Of a stretch of DNA of 39,457 bases, positions 19,894-28,738 are shown one piece after another (the stretch's first letter is position 1; each line of letters opens with the position of its first letter). The stretch lies in the IMG/VR virus record IMGVR_UViG_3300050014_000266, positions 1 through 39,457 of that record. One strand, given 5' to 3'. Both the position numbers and the translations under genes were made by a program. Source of the stretch: a virus. Below the pieces are notes generated by a model, which saw nothing but the letters and a program-made list of their open reading frames with translations, did no database searches and was not told the DNA's origin.

Positions 19894-19968
19894 TCAGACC
19901 CGGTGAATGATGGCGACTAAGATGCAGGCGACGACAACGATGACGACGAGTGTGAAAAGTAGGTGCAT
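19894..19968 (-). CDS. 24-residue membrane peptide
   Basis: ATG 19968 has AGGAGA five bases upstream. The product is one hydrophobic helix (LLFTLVVIVVVACILVAIIH). It lies ahead of the peptidase and endolysin genes, where holin-type peptides occur. Confidence 0.45.
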   Translation of the reverse strand: MHLLFTLVVIVVVACILVAIIHRV

Positions 19969-19977
19969 GGCGGTCTC

Positions 19978-20565
19978 CTATTTCTGTCTGTTTCCGTAGA
20001 TGATTGCGACGACGGCGCCGAGGGCGAAGAGTATCCCGCCGATGTCGCCAGCCCAGTCCGTGTGCTGCGTGAACATGGCAACGGATAGTCCTATGAGCAG
20101 GACGCAGGCGAGGATGGATAGGGCGAGCCGCATCCCGGAAGACAAGAACTTGCGCACGACGACCCCGTCGGCACCTTTCTTGACGAACGGTTCGATCGCG
20201 AGTTGGACCGCCGTCAGTTGCCGTTCAACTTCGAGCTTGGCGGCGGTCTGTTCCACCCTACCTGCCAGTGCCGCCGCCGTCAGCTTCCCGTCGAGCGCCG
20301 TCGGTAGGGCGCCGACTTCCATGTGCAGTCGCGCGAGCTCGGCGGCCATCTGCGTCTGCGTTGCCTGCACGCGGTCGAGGCGGCTGCCGGTGTCGCCCTT
20401 CCAGCGGTCATCGTCGATACGAACCTGGGCGCGCAGGGCGTCGGACTCGGCCTTGTCTTTGACGCGCTGTTTCTCGGCGGCGACGAGGGACACGACGGCG
20501 TTGCGTATGGTGGCGAGTTCGGTGCCGTCGGTTACACCAGCGATGCGTTTCTCGTCGGCGGTCAT
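19978..20565 (-). CDS. Coiled-coil protein with two C-terminal membrane helices
   Basis: 195 residues. Residues 20-125 are long helix with heptads (ELATIRNAVVSLVAAEKQRV, RLDRVQATQTQMAAELARLH); residues 148-190 hold two membrane segments (LALSILACVLLIGLSVAMFT; GDIGGILFALGAVVAIIYGN). Just upstream of the lysis enzymes, so a holin-like or tail-tip membrane role is possible. ATG overlaps the previous stop. Confidence 0.6.
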   Translation of the reverse strand: MTADEKRIAGVTDGTELATIRNAVVSLVAAEKQRVKDKAESDALRAQVRIDDDRWKGDTGSRLDRVQATQTQMAAELARLHMEVGALPTALDGKLTAAALAGRVEQTAAKLEVERQLTAVQLAIEPFVKKGADGVVVRKFLSSGMRLALSILACVLLIGLSVAMFTQHTDWAGDIGGILFALGAVVAIIYGNRQK

Positions 20566-22928
20566 CTGTGGCCCGGCTTCGGTGGATGCGCGCCCGGTAT
20601 GCCCGAACCACTGCCCACCTGCGGGCGTGCCTTCGTCAGCCTCGCCACGAAGTCGCGCACGTTCTCGCCGATGCTCAGTGTCGCGACGCCGGAGTCGGGG
20701 TCCATCGAATAGCCGGTTATCATCAGCGGGCCGGTGGCGAGGTTGGAATCCTCGATGTAGTCACCGGCACGGACGTAGGCGAGCAACTTCGTCGCCGTAT
20801 CGCGCCGCGTGATCGTCGGCGTCGCTATCGTGATCGTGCCCTGGTACTGATTATCGTCGAGCCAGGCGAGGATTTGGTCGCCGAGGTCGTTCGCCTGTGC
20901 CGTGGTCATCAGCAGGTCCGCCCATTGGTCCCACACGTCGACGACGACCGAGGCGTCCGTCCACGTCGGCGCGCTCGGGCGATAGACTGAGAGCAGCGTG
21001 CCGTCCGGCATCGTGGCCGAGCCGCCGTCCACGTCGCGGAAGAGGTAGAGCACCTTGACGACGGTGGGCGAGTCTTCGGTGGCGGCAACGACGTTGAAGT
21101 CGATACCGGGGCCGTTGGAGTCAATCAGGTAGTCGTTCGCGGCCGGGATGCTCACGGCGCGGTCCTGGCAGTAGAAGACGCCGTCGTCCCAAAATCCGTA
21201 GTCAATCGGGTTGACGTTGGTCATCGCGAACGTCTCGATGGCACTGGCGCGGGTCGTGTGCGGGCGCGTGTTGAGGCTCCAGTTGGCGTTACCAATCTTG
21301 TCCGCTTGCAGGTCCGACGAGGTGGCGAGGCCGGTGGCGACAGCGATTTCCGCCATGGCGTCGTCGACGGTGCGGGCGGTTTCCACATACCCGGTCGTGC
21401 CTGCCGAGCCGGTAACGTTGACGCCGGTCATCGTGAAGGTGTCGGTGGTCGGTGTCGTGGCGACCCTCTGCCAGCCGTCGATGCTTGCTACCGAGTCGGA
21501 GGCGTAGACGCCTATGCGGTCACCCGCCTTGAGATGGTGGCTGGCGAGCGTCACTATGGCGGGACTTTCCTTCGAGATGGCCGTCATGGTCCCGCCCGCA
21601 CTGGCCGCCGAGGCGACTAGGGAGAGGCGCGCCAGGGTGATGACCTTGTCGTCGTTTACGGACGCCACGACGGCATCTGAATAGAGTTGCAAGCGCAGGC
21701 AGCGCTTGTTCGCGCCGTTGTAGTACGGCGTCCCGGCCGTGACGGTCGCGTTGCCGTGGGCAACGTCCCAAATGTCAATCGTGGTCCACGAACCGCTCGC
21801 ATCCCACGGCGTGTCGCCGCCCGAGAGCCACGCATGCCAGTTGCCTGCGACCGTGCCAACGTCGACGCGCAGTGTTCCGAGGATGTCTTGAACATAGCCC
21901 GCCGGGTCGCCCATCCCGCCGTCCAGCCAGTAGTACAGGCTGCACGGTTTGTTCGCCTTCGCCGACTGCCCCTTTTCTAGACGAATCTCGACCATGCCGT
22001 CGGTGTTCGTCGCAAAGGACTTGGCGTTGTCGTCGAGCGCGAACCATTGAGCGGTGTCGTCGTCCGCGAAGACCTGGCAGTAGTCCTTGCGCTGCCCCGC
22101 CTTCCACCAGAGCCCGGCGCAGGTCACGTCGTAGAACGCCTGCCCGCCCTGAATCGTGGCGTGGGAGACATCGTTGGTGATCTCGCCCTCGTAGAGTTCG
22201 ACGATGGGGTCGGTGCCGTGCGTGACGAGGACCGCCGCGCCTTTGACGACGAGGGGGTCGTAAGGAGCCCATGGACTGGGGCTTGTCAGGTAGCGCACGA
22301 CGACGATGCCATTGCCGCCAGCGCCGCCCGGACCCGCGCCGCTGTTGCCGCCGTTGCCGCCAGCGGTCCAGTAGGAGCCACCGTAGCCGCCGCCCTTGGC
22401 CGTCGTCCCGGCGAAGGTGGTGTCACCGCCAGCGGTCCCGTTGGCGGCGTTCGGATTCGCGCCCGCACCGCCGGCGCCGACGGTGACGGGCATGGAGCCG
22501 GCAAGAACCACATCCTCTTCGGGGATGACGCCGCCCGCGCCGCCACCACCAGATGAGCCGCCAGCGCCGCCACCGATGCGGAGCACCTTGCCGGCAATGC
22601 TGCCGGTGCAGACGAGTGTGCCGGAGCCGGTGAACTTGTGGACGGTGTAGGCTCCGTCGACGGACTTAGTGCCGCCGGTTGCGGAGAATGGGGCAGAAGC
22701 GGGAGGAGCCGCCAGCCGCAGCCCCGCGTCGCCGAAGCCGCCGGGATTCGTGTTGCCCCATGAACGGCTCACGCAGGCGGCGGCGGGAACGTCGAGGCCG
22801 CCGGTGTTGACGCCAGCCGCGTTCGTGCCGCCGATGTAGACCTTGAGCGTGCCGTCGAAGAGGGGATTGTCGTTGATCGGCGGCGTCTCGGCCGCTGCCC
22901 ATCCGCGCAGGAGGGTCAGTAGGCTCAT
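20562..22928 (-). CDS. Large tail protein with glycine-rich domain
   Basis: 788 residues. After an N-terminal stretch with LKVYIGGTNAAGVNTGG, residues 85-215 are a glycine-rich domain (GGGAGGSSGGGGAGG and later runs) starting at VHKFTGSGTLVC, the usual entry to phage Gly-rich adhesin domains. Residues 225-760 resemble a siphophage tail-tip or baseplate hub protein. It is likely the receptor-contact or central fibre protein. ATG overlaps the hydrolase stop. Confidence 0.65.
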   Translation of the reverse strand: MSLLTLLRGWAAAETPPINDNPLFDGTLKVYIGGTNAAGVNTGGLDVPAAACVSRSWGNTNPGGFGDAGLRLAAPPASAPFSATGGTKSVDGAYTVHKFTGSGTLVCTGSIAGKVLRIGGGAGGSSGGGGAGGVIPEEDVVLAGSMPVTVGAGGAGANPNAANGTAGGDTTFAGTTAKGGGYGGSYWTAGGNGGNSGAGPGGAGGNGIVVVRYLTSPSPWAPYDPLVVKGAAVLVTHGTDPIVELYEGEITNDVSHATIQGGQAFYDVTCAGLWWKAGQRKDYCQVFADDDTAQWFALDDNAKSFATNTDGMVEIRLEKGQSAKANKPCSLYYWLDGGMGDPAGYVQDILGTLRVDVGTVAGNWHAWLSGGDTPWDASGSWTTIDIWDVAHGNATVTAGTPYYNGANKRCLRLQLYSDAVVASVNDDKVITLARLSLVASAASAGGTMTAISKESPAIVTLASHHLKAGDRIGVYASDSVASIDGWQRVATTPTTDTFTMTGVNVTGSAGTTGYVETARTVDDAMAEIAVATGLATSSDLQADKIGNANWSLNTRPHTTRASAIETFAMTNVNPIDYGFWDDGVFYCQDRAVSIPAANDYLIDSNGPGIDFNVVAATEDSPTVVKVLYLFRDVDGGSATMPDGTLLSVYRPSAPTWTDASVVVDVWDQWADLLMTTAQANDLGDQILAWLDDNQYQGTITIATPTITRRDTATKLLAYVRAGDYIEDSNLATGPLMITGYSMDPDSGVATLSIGENVRDFVARLTKARPQVGSGSGIPGAHPPKPGHR

Positions 22929-23938
22929 GAGGCGATCGCCGTCGCGTAGGCCTGCCAAGCGGGCTTCTGGGTCAAATCCGTGCGGTTGAGTCCGTACCAG
23001 TCGCCACTTCCGACTGCGACAACGTCGGTCTGGCGGTACCAGAAGAAAGCAGCGACGTTGCTGATGAGTTTCAACCGCGCGACGACGTTGGTAACGACTG
23101 CCGCTTGGTAATCCTCGGTGCCGCAGTTTTGGTTGCTCCGGTAAGGAGGGTTGGGATAGTTGACGGTGCTGCTCTGCACCTGACGGTTGATTACACCCTC
23201 GCCGAGGTTGCCGTTGTAACTCGTGATGCCAAATTCGGTACACCAGATCGGGAAGTTCGGCACGCCCGCCGTCGAGAGCTTGCTGAGGATGCTGTAGGGC
23301 GCGCCTACCGCCGAGATCATGCGGAAGGCGTTGAGCGTGTTGCCTGTGTCTTGCGGCCAGTACGGCGTGCAGTACGGGTGCAGGCCCATCGCGTCGCAGT
23401 AGTTGTAGAATCCAGCGGTTATCATGTCGGTGAAGTAACCGGCCGTGCTCCACGGGCTGTAGAGCGCGCCGGAGATGATAAAGGCCGAGGCATCCTCGGC
23501 GCGGAGGGCCGTGCTGGTCTCCTGGAGCAGAGCGACGTAATCGGTTGCGTTCGGAGTCGGATACCAATGCGCGGCCAGGTCCGGCTCCCCCCAGATTTCG
23601 TAATTGTGGAAGCCCGCGCCTTTGTAGCGGTTGGCCAGGGCGGCGACGAGGTTGGCGTAGTCGGTATTGTCGTTCGGCGGCGAAGTCGCGGTCGCACAGG
23701 CCCACAGCGGGTTGTTCGGAATCGGGTCCCAGAGGATGTCGAGTCCCACGTCGAGAGCGGCTTGTGCCTTGATATCTAAGGCATCCCACGTGAAGTGCGC
23801 CCCGTCCGTGGGTTGTACCCCCGCCCAGCCCACGTAGACGTGCACGATAGTGCAGCCGAGACGCTTGGCGTCATAGTAGGACGCCAGGACCGCTTCTCGC
23901 GAGGCTCCTGCTGCTGTGGGCGCGATACCGAAAATCAT
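22925..23938 (-). CDS. TIM-barrel glycoside hydrolase, tail-associated
   Basis: 337 residues. HNYEIWGEPDLAAHW supplies the acid/base Glu118 at the end of strand 4 (the xEPx motif of clan GH-A), and FPIWCTEFGITS gives the nucleophile Glu235 at strand 7. WDPIPNNPLWACA and MGLHPYCTPYWPQ fit the barrel. Clan GH-A enzymes cleave beta-linked polysaccharide with retention. Its place between tail genes suggests that it digests host capsule or wall sugar on entry. Substrate unknown. Confidence 0.8.
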   Translation of the reverse strand: MIFGIAPTAAGASREAVLASYYDAKRLGCTIVHVYVGWAGVQPTDGAHFTWDALDIKAQAALDVGLDILWDPIPNNPLWACATATSPPNDNTDYANLVAALANRYKGAGFHNYEIWGEPDLAAHWYPTPNATDYVALLQETSTALRAEDASAFIISGALYSPWSTAGYFTDMITAGFYNYCDAMGLHPYCTPYWPQDTGNTLNAFRMISAVGAPYSILSKLSTAGVPNFPIWCTEFGITSYNGNLGEGVINRQVQSSTVNYPNPPYRSNQNCGTEDYQAAVVTNVVARLKLISNVAAFFWYRQTDVVAVGSGDWYGLNRTDLTQKPAWQAYATAIAS

Positions 23939-24783
23939 CGGACCGGGATGTAGGGGACCAGGTAGCGCATGGCGTCGAGGGTGACGATGACGTGCGTGCC
24001 GCCGGCCGAGTCGACGGCGCAGATGCCGGCATTGAGTGGGGCGGTGGTGTACATGGCATTGGTGGTGATGCTGCTCGTCCACAGGGTCGTACCGTCGCTG
24101 CATTTCTTGACGGTGAAAGTCGCGGAGGTATCGCTGACGACGTCGAGGCAACCGCGATACCAGGTCGAGTTCCCCATTGTGCCTGCGGTCCCGGTGTTGG
24201 TCGTACCGGCGTTGATGCCGGTGCCCTGAATCTGGTTACCGCTGACGTTGAAGAACGTCCCGTAGGTCGGGAAGGTGGCGCTGATTGAATTGTGGAAACC
24301 GGCCCACCAGAGCATGTTCGTCTGCGTGGCCGGGGTCTTCCAGATGATCTCGAACATGGCGTTGGCACTGAGGAAGAACATCGCGGTCGAGGCATAGACG
24401 CAGTTCAGGACGAGTGCCCCGCTGTTGGCCCCGGCGACGCTCCCGATGACGCCCTGCCCAGGATGGTCTCCTGTCCCGGCGATGGACGCGATGGTACCAC
24501 TGGAGATCGCGAGTGCCGTGAAGCCCGGCCCAGCGCCGACCACTCCGGTGCCCTGCGTGATGCACTCCGTCCAGCCGTAGACCGGCTCAGTGAAGGGGTC
24601 GCGCAGGGGGTCGGCGTAGGCATTGGTATTGCGCCAAGTGCCGTCGCCGGCCGGGAAGTCGTAACCGTGACTGCTCAGCTTGGGCAGCAACCCGTGCTGG
24701 CCTACAGCGGAATCAGCCGTCGTGTTGTCGGTCAGCACGAGGCCGCTCTCAGTGATCTGCGCGACTGGGTTGTTCAATGACAT
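23935..24783 (-). CDS. Tail fibre-like protein
   Basis: 282 residues. N-terminal part (QITESGLVLTDNTTADSAVG) is a common head of phage tail-fibre modules; the rest is beta-rich with few charges (AMFEIIWKTPATQTNMLWWA, STWYRGCLDVVSDTSATFTV), like a concanavalin-type lectin jelly roll. Likely surface binding. ATG overlaps nothing but is five bases after the previous stop. Confidence 0.6.
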   Translation of the reverse strand: MSLNNPVAQITESGLVLTDNTTADSAVGQHGLLPKLSSHGYDFPAGDGTWRNTNAYADPLRDPFTEPVYGWTECITQGTGVVGAGPGFTALAISSGTIASIAGTGDHPGQGVIGSVAGANSGALVLNCVYASTAMFFLSANAMFEIIWKTPATQTNMLWWAGFHNSISATFPTYGTFFNVSGNQIQGTGINAGTTNTGTAGTMGNSTWYRGCLDVVSDTSATFTVKKCSDGTTLWTSSITTNAMYTTAPLNAGICAVDSAGGTHVIVTLDAMRYLVPYIPVR

Positions 24784-24787
24784 CTCG

Positions 24788-25243
24788 TCACCCCGAGGTC
24801 ACTAGCAAGTTCTGGCCGGTGCCAGCGGCGGAGATGGCCGCGACTGCCACCGTAGAGATGTGTCCGGCCGCGTCAGGCAGTTCATAGGAGCCGCCGGAGG
24901 CGTTGAGGCGGATGCCCGTGCTGGCGACGGCCGCCGCGCCGAAGTTCAAGTAGATGACGTTGGCCGAATCGTTGACGAAAAGGCAGTATTTTCGGTTCGA
25001 ATCAGCCGCCAGGGCGGTGACGGATGTAGAGTTGTTGCAAGCGACGGCGGCGTGGGTGAGTGTCATCGCTGAAACGGCCTGCTGCACCTTGACGCCATTG
25101 GCGTCCGCCGTCACAGCGGTCGCGACGCCATTGGCGGAGTAGGCCAGCTTCATCAACTGCACCTGCCCGCCGGCGCCGCAGTCGTCGGTCCCGATGACGA
25201 CGCTCGGGGTCGGTCCTGGGTCGATTGTCACGTTGTCAGCCAC
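24788..25243 (-). CDS. Virion structural protein
   Basis: 151 residues, GTG 25243 with AAGGAGA upstream. Low in charge, alanine- and valine-rich, beta-strand pattern (YCLFVNDSANVIYLNFGAAA, GGSYELPDAAGHISTVAVAA). Typical of small phage tail or decoration proteins; exact role not recognised. Confidence 0.55.
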   Translation of the reverse strand: MADNVTIDPGPTPSVVIGTDDCGAGGQVQLMKLAYSANGVATAVTADANGVKVQQAVSAMTLTHAAVACNNSTSVTALAADSNRKYCLFVNDSANVIYLNFGAAAVASTGIRLNASGGSYELPDAAGHISTVAVAAISAAGTGQNLLVTSG

Positions 25244-25283
25244 GGCTATGTCTCCTTACGGGGCGAGGTTGGAAGGGCGGCCG

Positions 25284-25682
25284 TCATGGCAGTCTCTTGA
25301 GCGCGACGACGATCTCCGTCCAGAACTTGAGCAGGAAGGCGTCATCTTCGACCCAGCCGACGCGCGGTGAGGCAACGATGGAGTAGTTCGTCGAGGCGTA
25401 GGCGAGGACTTTCGGAGCCGCCGCCGTGCAGCCGTCAATCTTCGTGTTGATGGTGGCGAGGGCGGTGCGCAGGTTCGCGGCCGAGTCCTTCTGCACGTGG
25501 ATGGGGATGGTCACGTCGATGAGAATGGCCTCGGTCACGTTCGCCTGCGTCACGGTGCCGTCGAGGCCGCGATACTCGTCGAAGCTCTTGAGCCGTTCGC
25601 CGATTGTGACCGGGCCGGAGATGGTGTAGATTGTGCCGTCGTTGAGGTCGAGCGAGTCGAGTGTGCAGGTCGGGGCGGCCAT
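25284..25682 (-). CDS. Distal tail-like component
   Basis: 132 residues directly after the tape measure gene (TAATG overlap), where distal-tail or minor tail genes lie in this genome type. Beta-rich: LNDGTIYTISGPVTIGERLK, then ILIDVTIPIHVQKDS. Assignment rests on position. Confidence 0.5.
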   Translation of the reverse strand: MAAPTCTLDSLDLNDGTIYTISGPVTIGERLKSFDEYRGLDGTVTQANVTEAILIDVTIPIHVQKDSAANLRTALATINTKIDGCTAAAPKVLAYASTNYSIVASPRVGWVEDDAFLLKFWTEIVVALKRLP

Positions 25683-27832
25683 TAGCGGCGCCGTCCAGTG
25701 CGGGCGTTGGCGCGGTCAATGGCGGCGGCGACGTGCGGGGCGATCGCCTCACCGACCTGGCGGGCGGTGCCAATGAGAGTCGTGCCGCCGGGCATGTGGA
25801 CGTGGACGTGAACGCCGCCGCCACCGGAACCGCCGCCGCTGCTTGCACCCGCATAGGCAGGAGTCGGCATTGCCCAAGGTGAACTTCCGGCCGCCGCCTG
25901 CACTCTGCCAGAAACGCGCGGGAGGGCATCGGTCACGCCTTGGCCGAAGGCGTCCATGTAGCCTTGGCCGTAGTGGTAAGACATGTATTGTGGCGAACCC
26001 TTGAGTCCCCGTTTGAAACCATTGGAGATGTCTTCGGCGATCCTCGCGGCGTGGCGGGCGGCGCCGTTGTCGGCTGCCGCCATGCCAGAGGCCAAGTCCG
26101 TCACATACTGGTAGCCGACGGCCTTCATCTCCGCTGGGGCGTCACGTAGGGCGGCGACCATTTTCTTCGCGGCGGTTAGGCAGGATTTGGAAGCATTCCG
26201 CGGAATAATGCCCAGGTCCTGGCCAATCTTGATAACCATGGCGGCGGTGGTGCGCTTTCCGGCGGCGGCCATTGCATTCACGGCCCTCACCGCCGGGTCG
26301 ATGTTCGGCTTCTTGAGCGAATATTGCTTGCCGTAGGTACTGCGCAAGAAGTAGTCCGCCTCTTTGCCCGTGACGTGCAGACTCTTCATTATCAGGACGC
26401 GATACTGGTAGAACTGCTCGGCGGTAAGGTGCGTGTCGGGTGCCGGAAGGTCGAGCGGGTGCGCGGCGAACTTCTGCATCACGTCGATCTCGCCCATGAG
26501 GGTGCGGATGCTGGCGGTGATCTTGCCCTTGCTCTGCTCGAGGGCGTTGAGCAGCCGGGTGCCCAGGTCTTCGGCCAGGGTCTTAGCTGCACCGGCGGCG
26601 GCGTTCATCCGGTCGGCTATCTGGGCCAGGGCCTTGACGTCCTCCATAGTCGAGGCGGAGAGGGCTTTCCCGGCGACCACGAGTTTCCCGCCGACAATTT
26701 GGGCGAAGGTGGCGGCGGGGGCCTTGACCTGGTCGAAGTGTTTGGTGAGCAGATAGGCACCGACGCCGAGGGCGGCGATGGCAGCAGCGGCGAGTCCCAC
26801 GGGGCCAGTCATCGCGACGAAACTCGCGACCATCGCCTTGAACCCGCCCACGACCATTGCCGCTCGCAGTGCGCCGAAGGTCAGAGCAAGGGTGCGAACC
26901 GCGCTGCCGACCATGACGACGGTCGTGAGCAGTTTGCTGAAGAGGAAGATGACCGGGCCGGCGACGGCGGTGATCGCGAGCCATTTGGTTATCGTCGTCT
27001 TCGTCGCCGTGGACAGGTTCGTGAACGACGTCGCGAGCTTGCCGAGCCACCCCGCCAGTTTGGTCACAACGGGCAGCAGGATATTGCCGAAGGATATCTC
27101 TAGCGCCTTCAATTGTTCGGCGAGCTTCTGCAGCGGCGAAGCCTTCTTCGCGGCGAGGCCGTCGAACTGCTTGTGCAGGCGCGCGAGGATGACGGAGAAC
27201 GGCAGCGTCTTCTTGACGAGCGTAGTGGTAACGTCGCCCTCTTTGAGCATCCCCTTGGAGGCGAGTGCCATCGCCGCCGTGACCTTCTTCTGTTGCGGCA
27301 CCATCTCGTTCGTCTTGATGCCGAAGCGGGACAGGCCGCTGGTGACGCCGAGGTAGGCTTTCGTCAGGGCGGTCGCAACGGTGGTCGCGTCCTTGCCCAT
27401 GCCAGCGCCGAGGTCCATCGCCAGCGTCGCCAGTTCCTGCGCTTTGGCGACGTTCTTTGTCGCCGGAAGCAGACGCTGCTCCATGAGGCGGATAGAGGTC
27501 CGGTCGATGCCGGTCTTGACGGCCATCGCGTTGACGTAGGCGTCGTTCGCCGCGGTCTGTGCCGCCGTTGCATGCGCCGTCTTCTGGATGACGGCATGCA
27601 GGACTTGCATGCCCTTGGCGTCGTCCATCGCCGCCTTCGTCGCCAGGGCGAAGCCGCCGACGATCGGCAGCGTGACGTACTTGGTCATCGTCTTGCCGAC
27701 GCTTTGCATGCGCTTCCCGATGACGGCCATGTCGCGCTGCCAGCCGGTCAACTTGGTGCGCGCGCGGCCGAGGCCGACGCTAAAGCCCTTGTCGTCGAGT
27801 ATCAGATAGGCTGTGGCCCTATTGCTCGGCAC
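25682..27832 (-). CDS. Tail tape measure protein
   Basis: 716 residues. The N-terminus (ILDDKGFSVGLGRARTKLTG, then GKRMQSVGKTMTKYVTLPIV) is the classic TP901-type tape measure start; alanine-rich helices and membrane-like segments follow (GPVIFLFSKLLTTVVMVGSA; GPVGLAAAAIAALGVGAYLL). The C-terminus has a glycine-rich hinge near residue 680. It sets tail length; at about 1.5 angstrom per residue the tail would be near 100 nm. GTG 27832 overlaps the frameshift frame of the chaperone. Confidence 0.93.
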   Translation of the reverse strand: MPSNRATAYLILDDKGFSVGLGRARTKLTGWQRDMAVIGKRMQSVGKTMTKYVTLPIVGGFALATKAAMDDAKGMQVLHAVIQKTAHATAAQTAANDAYVNAMAVKTGIDRTSIRLMEQRLLPATKNVAKAQELATLAMDLGAGMGKDATTVATALTKAYLGVTSGLSRFGIKTNEMVPQQKKVTAAMALASKGMLKEGDVTTTLVKKTLPFSVILARLHKQFDGLAAKKASPLQKLAEQLKALEISFGNILLPVVTKLAGWLGKLATSFTNLSTATKTTITKWLAITAVAGPVIFLFSKLLTTVVMVGSAVRTLALTFGALRAAMVVGGFKAMVASFVAMTGPVGLAAAAIAALGVGAYLLTKHFDQVKAPAATFAQIVGGKLVVAGKALSASTMEDVKALAQIADRMNAAAGAAKTLAEDLGTRLLNALEQSKGKITASIRTLMGEIDVMQKFAAHPLDLPAPDTHLTAEQFYQYRVLIMKSLHVTGKEADYFLRSTYGKQYSLKKPNIDPAVRAVNAMAAAGKRTTAAMVIKIGQDLGIIPRNASKSCLTAAKKMVAALRDAPAEMKAVGYQYVTDLASGMAAADNGAARHAARIAEDISNGFKRGLKGSPQYMSYHYGQGYMDAFGQGVTDALPRVSGRVQAAAGSSPWAMPTPAYAGASSGGGSGGGGVHVHVHMPGGTTLIGTARQVGEAIAPHVAAAIDRANARTGRRR

Positions 27833-28216
27833 GCTTCAACTCTCTTTCCTCGGCCTCGCGGAAGTCGTTGTAGTAGCGGATGTAGTGCTTCTTTTGGCGC
27901 AGAGTGAGGCGCCGGTATTCGTCCAGTGGAATCTGGAAGAAGTGGGCGAAGAGCGGGGCGTCGGCTAGGACGCCGGGGTAGGGTCCGGGCCCGTCTCCCC
28001 CTCGACAACGTCAAACTCCCGCAACTTGACGGCTCGGGCCTCGTCGAGCGTGGCCTCGGGATTGAGGCGGAGCATGTATAGCCAAACGTATCCCGTCATC
28101 GACGAGAAGCTGCCCGCGGCAATCTGCTCTGTGCCGATGCCGTTCTTCTCAAGCAATTCCATTTCGCCAAGGGTAAAATCCTCGGTGTCGATTTTGATCT
28201 TCTTCTTCGCCGGCAT
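27819..28216 (-). CDS. Tail assembly chaperone, -1 frameshift (G-T type) product
   Basis: Joined product: the 83-residue frame from ATG 28216 slips at GGGCCCG (27986-27992) and continues in the -1 frame for about 54 residues (DAPLFAHFFQIPLDEYRRLT, ending LKRAEQ) to TAG 27819. The long form carries the tape-measure-binding T domain in well-studied phages such as lambda. This frame has no start codon of its own with a ribosome site, which supports the frameshift. Confidence 0.75.
27965..28216 (-). CDS. Tail assembly chaperone, short (G type) form
   Basis: 83 residues. ATG 28216 has AGGAG four bases upstream. Acidic, helical protein (MELLEKNGIGTEQIAAGSFS, then ATLDEARAVKLREFDVVEGE) directly before the tape measure gene, the fixed place of this chaperone. 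It coats the tape measure during tail tube assembly. Stop TAG 27965. Confidence 0.8.
   Translation of the reverse strand: MPAKKKIKIDTEDFTLGEMELLEKNGIGTEQIAAGSFSSMTGYVWLYMLRLNPEATLDEARAVKLREFDVVEGETGPDPTPAS
27986..27992 (-). other. Slippery heptamer GGGCCCG for -1 frameshift
   Basis: Reads G-GGC-CCG in the zero frame, so both codons re-pair as GGG and CCC after a one-base slip. GAGGGGGAG lies just upstream and can act as an internal Shine-Dalgarno stimulator. The zero frame stops five codons later. Confidence 0.75.
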
Positions 28217-28223
28217 GAGACTC

Positions 28224-28733
28224 CTAACTTGAGAACTTGCTGGTATCGAAACCGGCCTCTTGCAGGGCGATGCGCACGGCATCGTTGACGAGGTCGGTCA
28301 TCTCGGGCAGTTCGCGCTTGCGCTCGGGGTAGACGAAGTAGCCGTCCGGACGCTTCGGCACATACTGGTGACGGTCCGGATGCGGCTGCCCGTGCGTGTA
28401 GCGGTTCGCCAACGTGCCGCCGAACTCGCGCGGCCCCGCCCATGGAACCGTGCGCCAGTAGACGCCAGCCTTGTAGTTCGCGGCCGAACCGGAACGCGTC
28501 TTATAGATGGGCGCGATAGAGGTCTTCCAGTGTTCGGGCCCGCGTCCGGTCATCGGAATCATCCGACGCACGTTCGCCGTGAACGTCTCCGCCGTCCGCT
28601 TCATCACCTGCGTTAGGCGACGCTTCGCCGTGCGGTCGACCTCGGTGAAGGCGGCGAGGATGCCGTGGATGTCGACCTTGACGCCGCTCGGCCCGCCGAT
28701 TCCGTATGCTGGACTGTGGCTAGTGCCGCTCAC
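28224..28733 (-). CDS. HK97 gp10-like neck/tail completion protein
   Basis: 169 residues. FTANVRRMIPMTGRGPEHWK, then YWRTVPWAGPREFGGTLANR matches the HK97 gp10 family (R-x-x-P then EFG motif), which joins tail to head or stops tube growth. Its position between tail tube genes and chaperone fits. GTG start overlaps none of its neighbours by more than a few bases. Confidence 0.8.
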   Translation of the reverse strand: MSGTSHSPAYGIGGPSGVKVDIHGILAAFTEVDRTAKRRLTQVMKRTAETFTANVRRMIPMTGRGPEHWKTSIAPIYKTRSGSAANYKAGVYWRTVPWAGPREFGGTLANRYTHGQPHPDRHQYVPKRPDGYFVYPERKRELPEMTDLVNDAVRIALQEAGFDTSKFSS

Positions 28734-28738
28734 CTAGA

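Noticed and set aside
20562-23789. A single 1075-codon minus frame spanning the tail protein and part of the hydrolase
   Set aside because: The first 287 codons lie out of frame over the TIM-barrel hydrolase, which has clear catalytic motifs. The real gene starts at ATG 22928.
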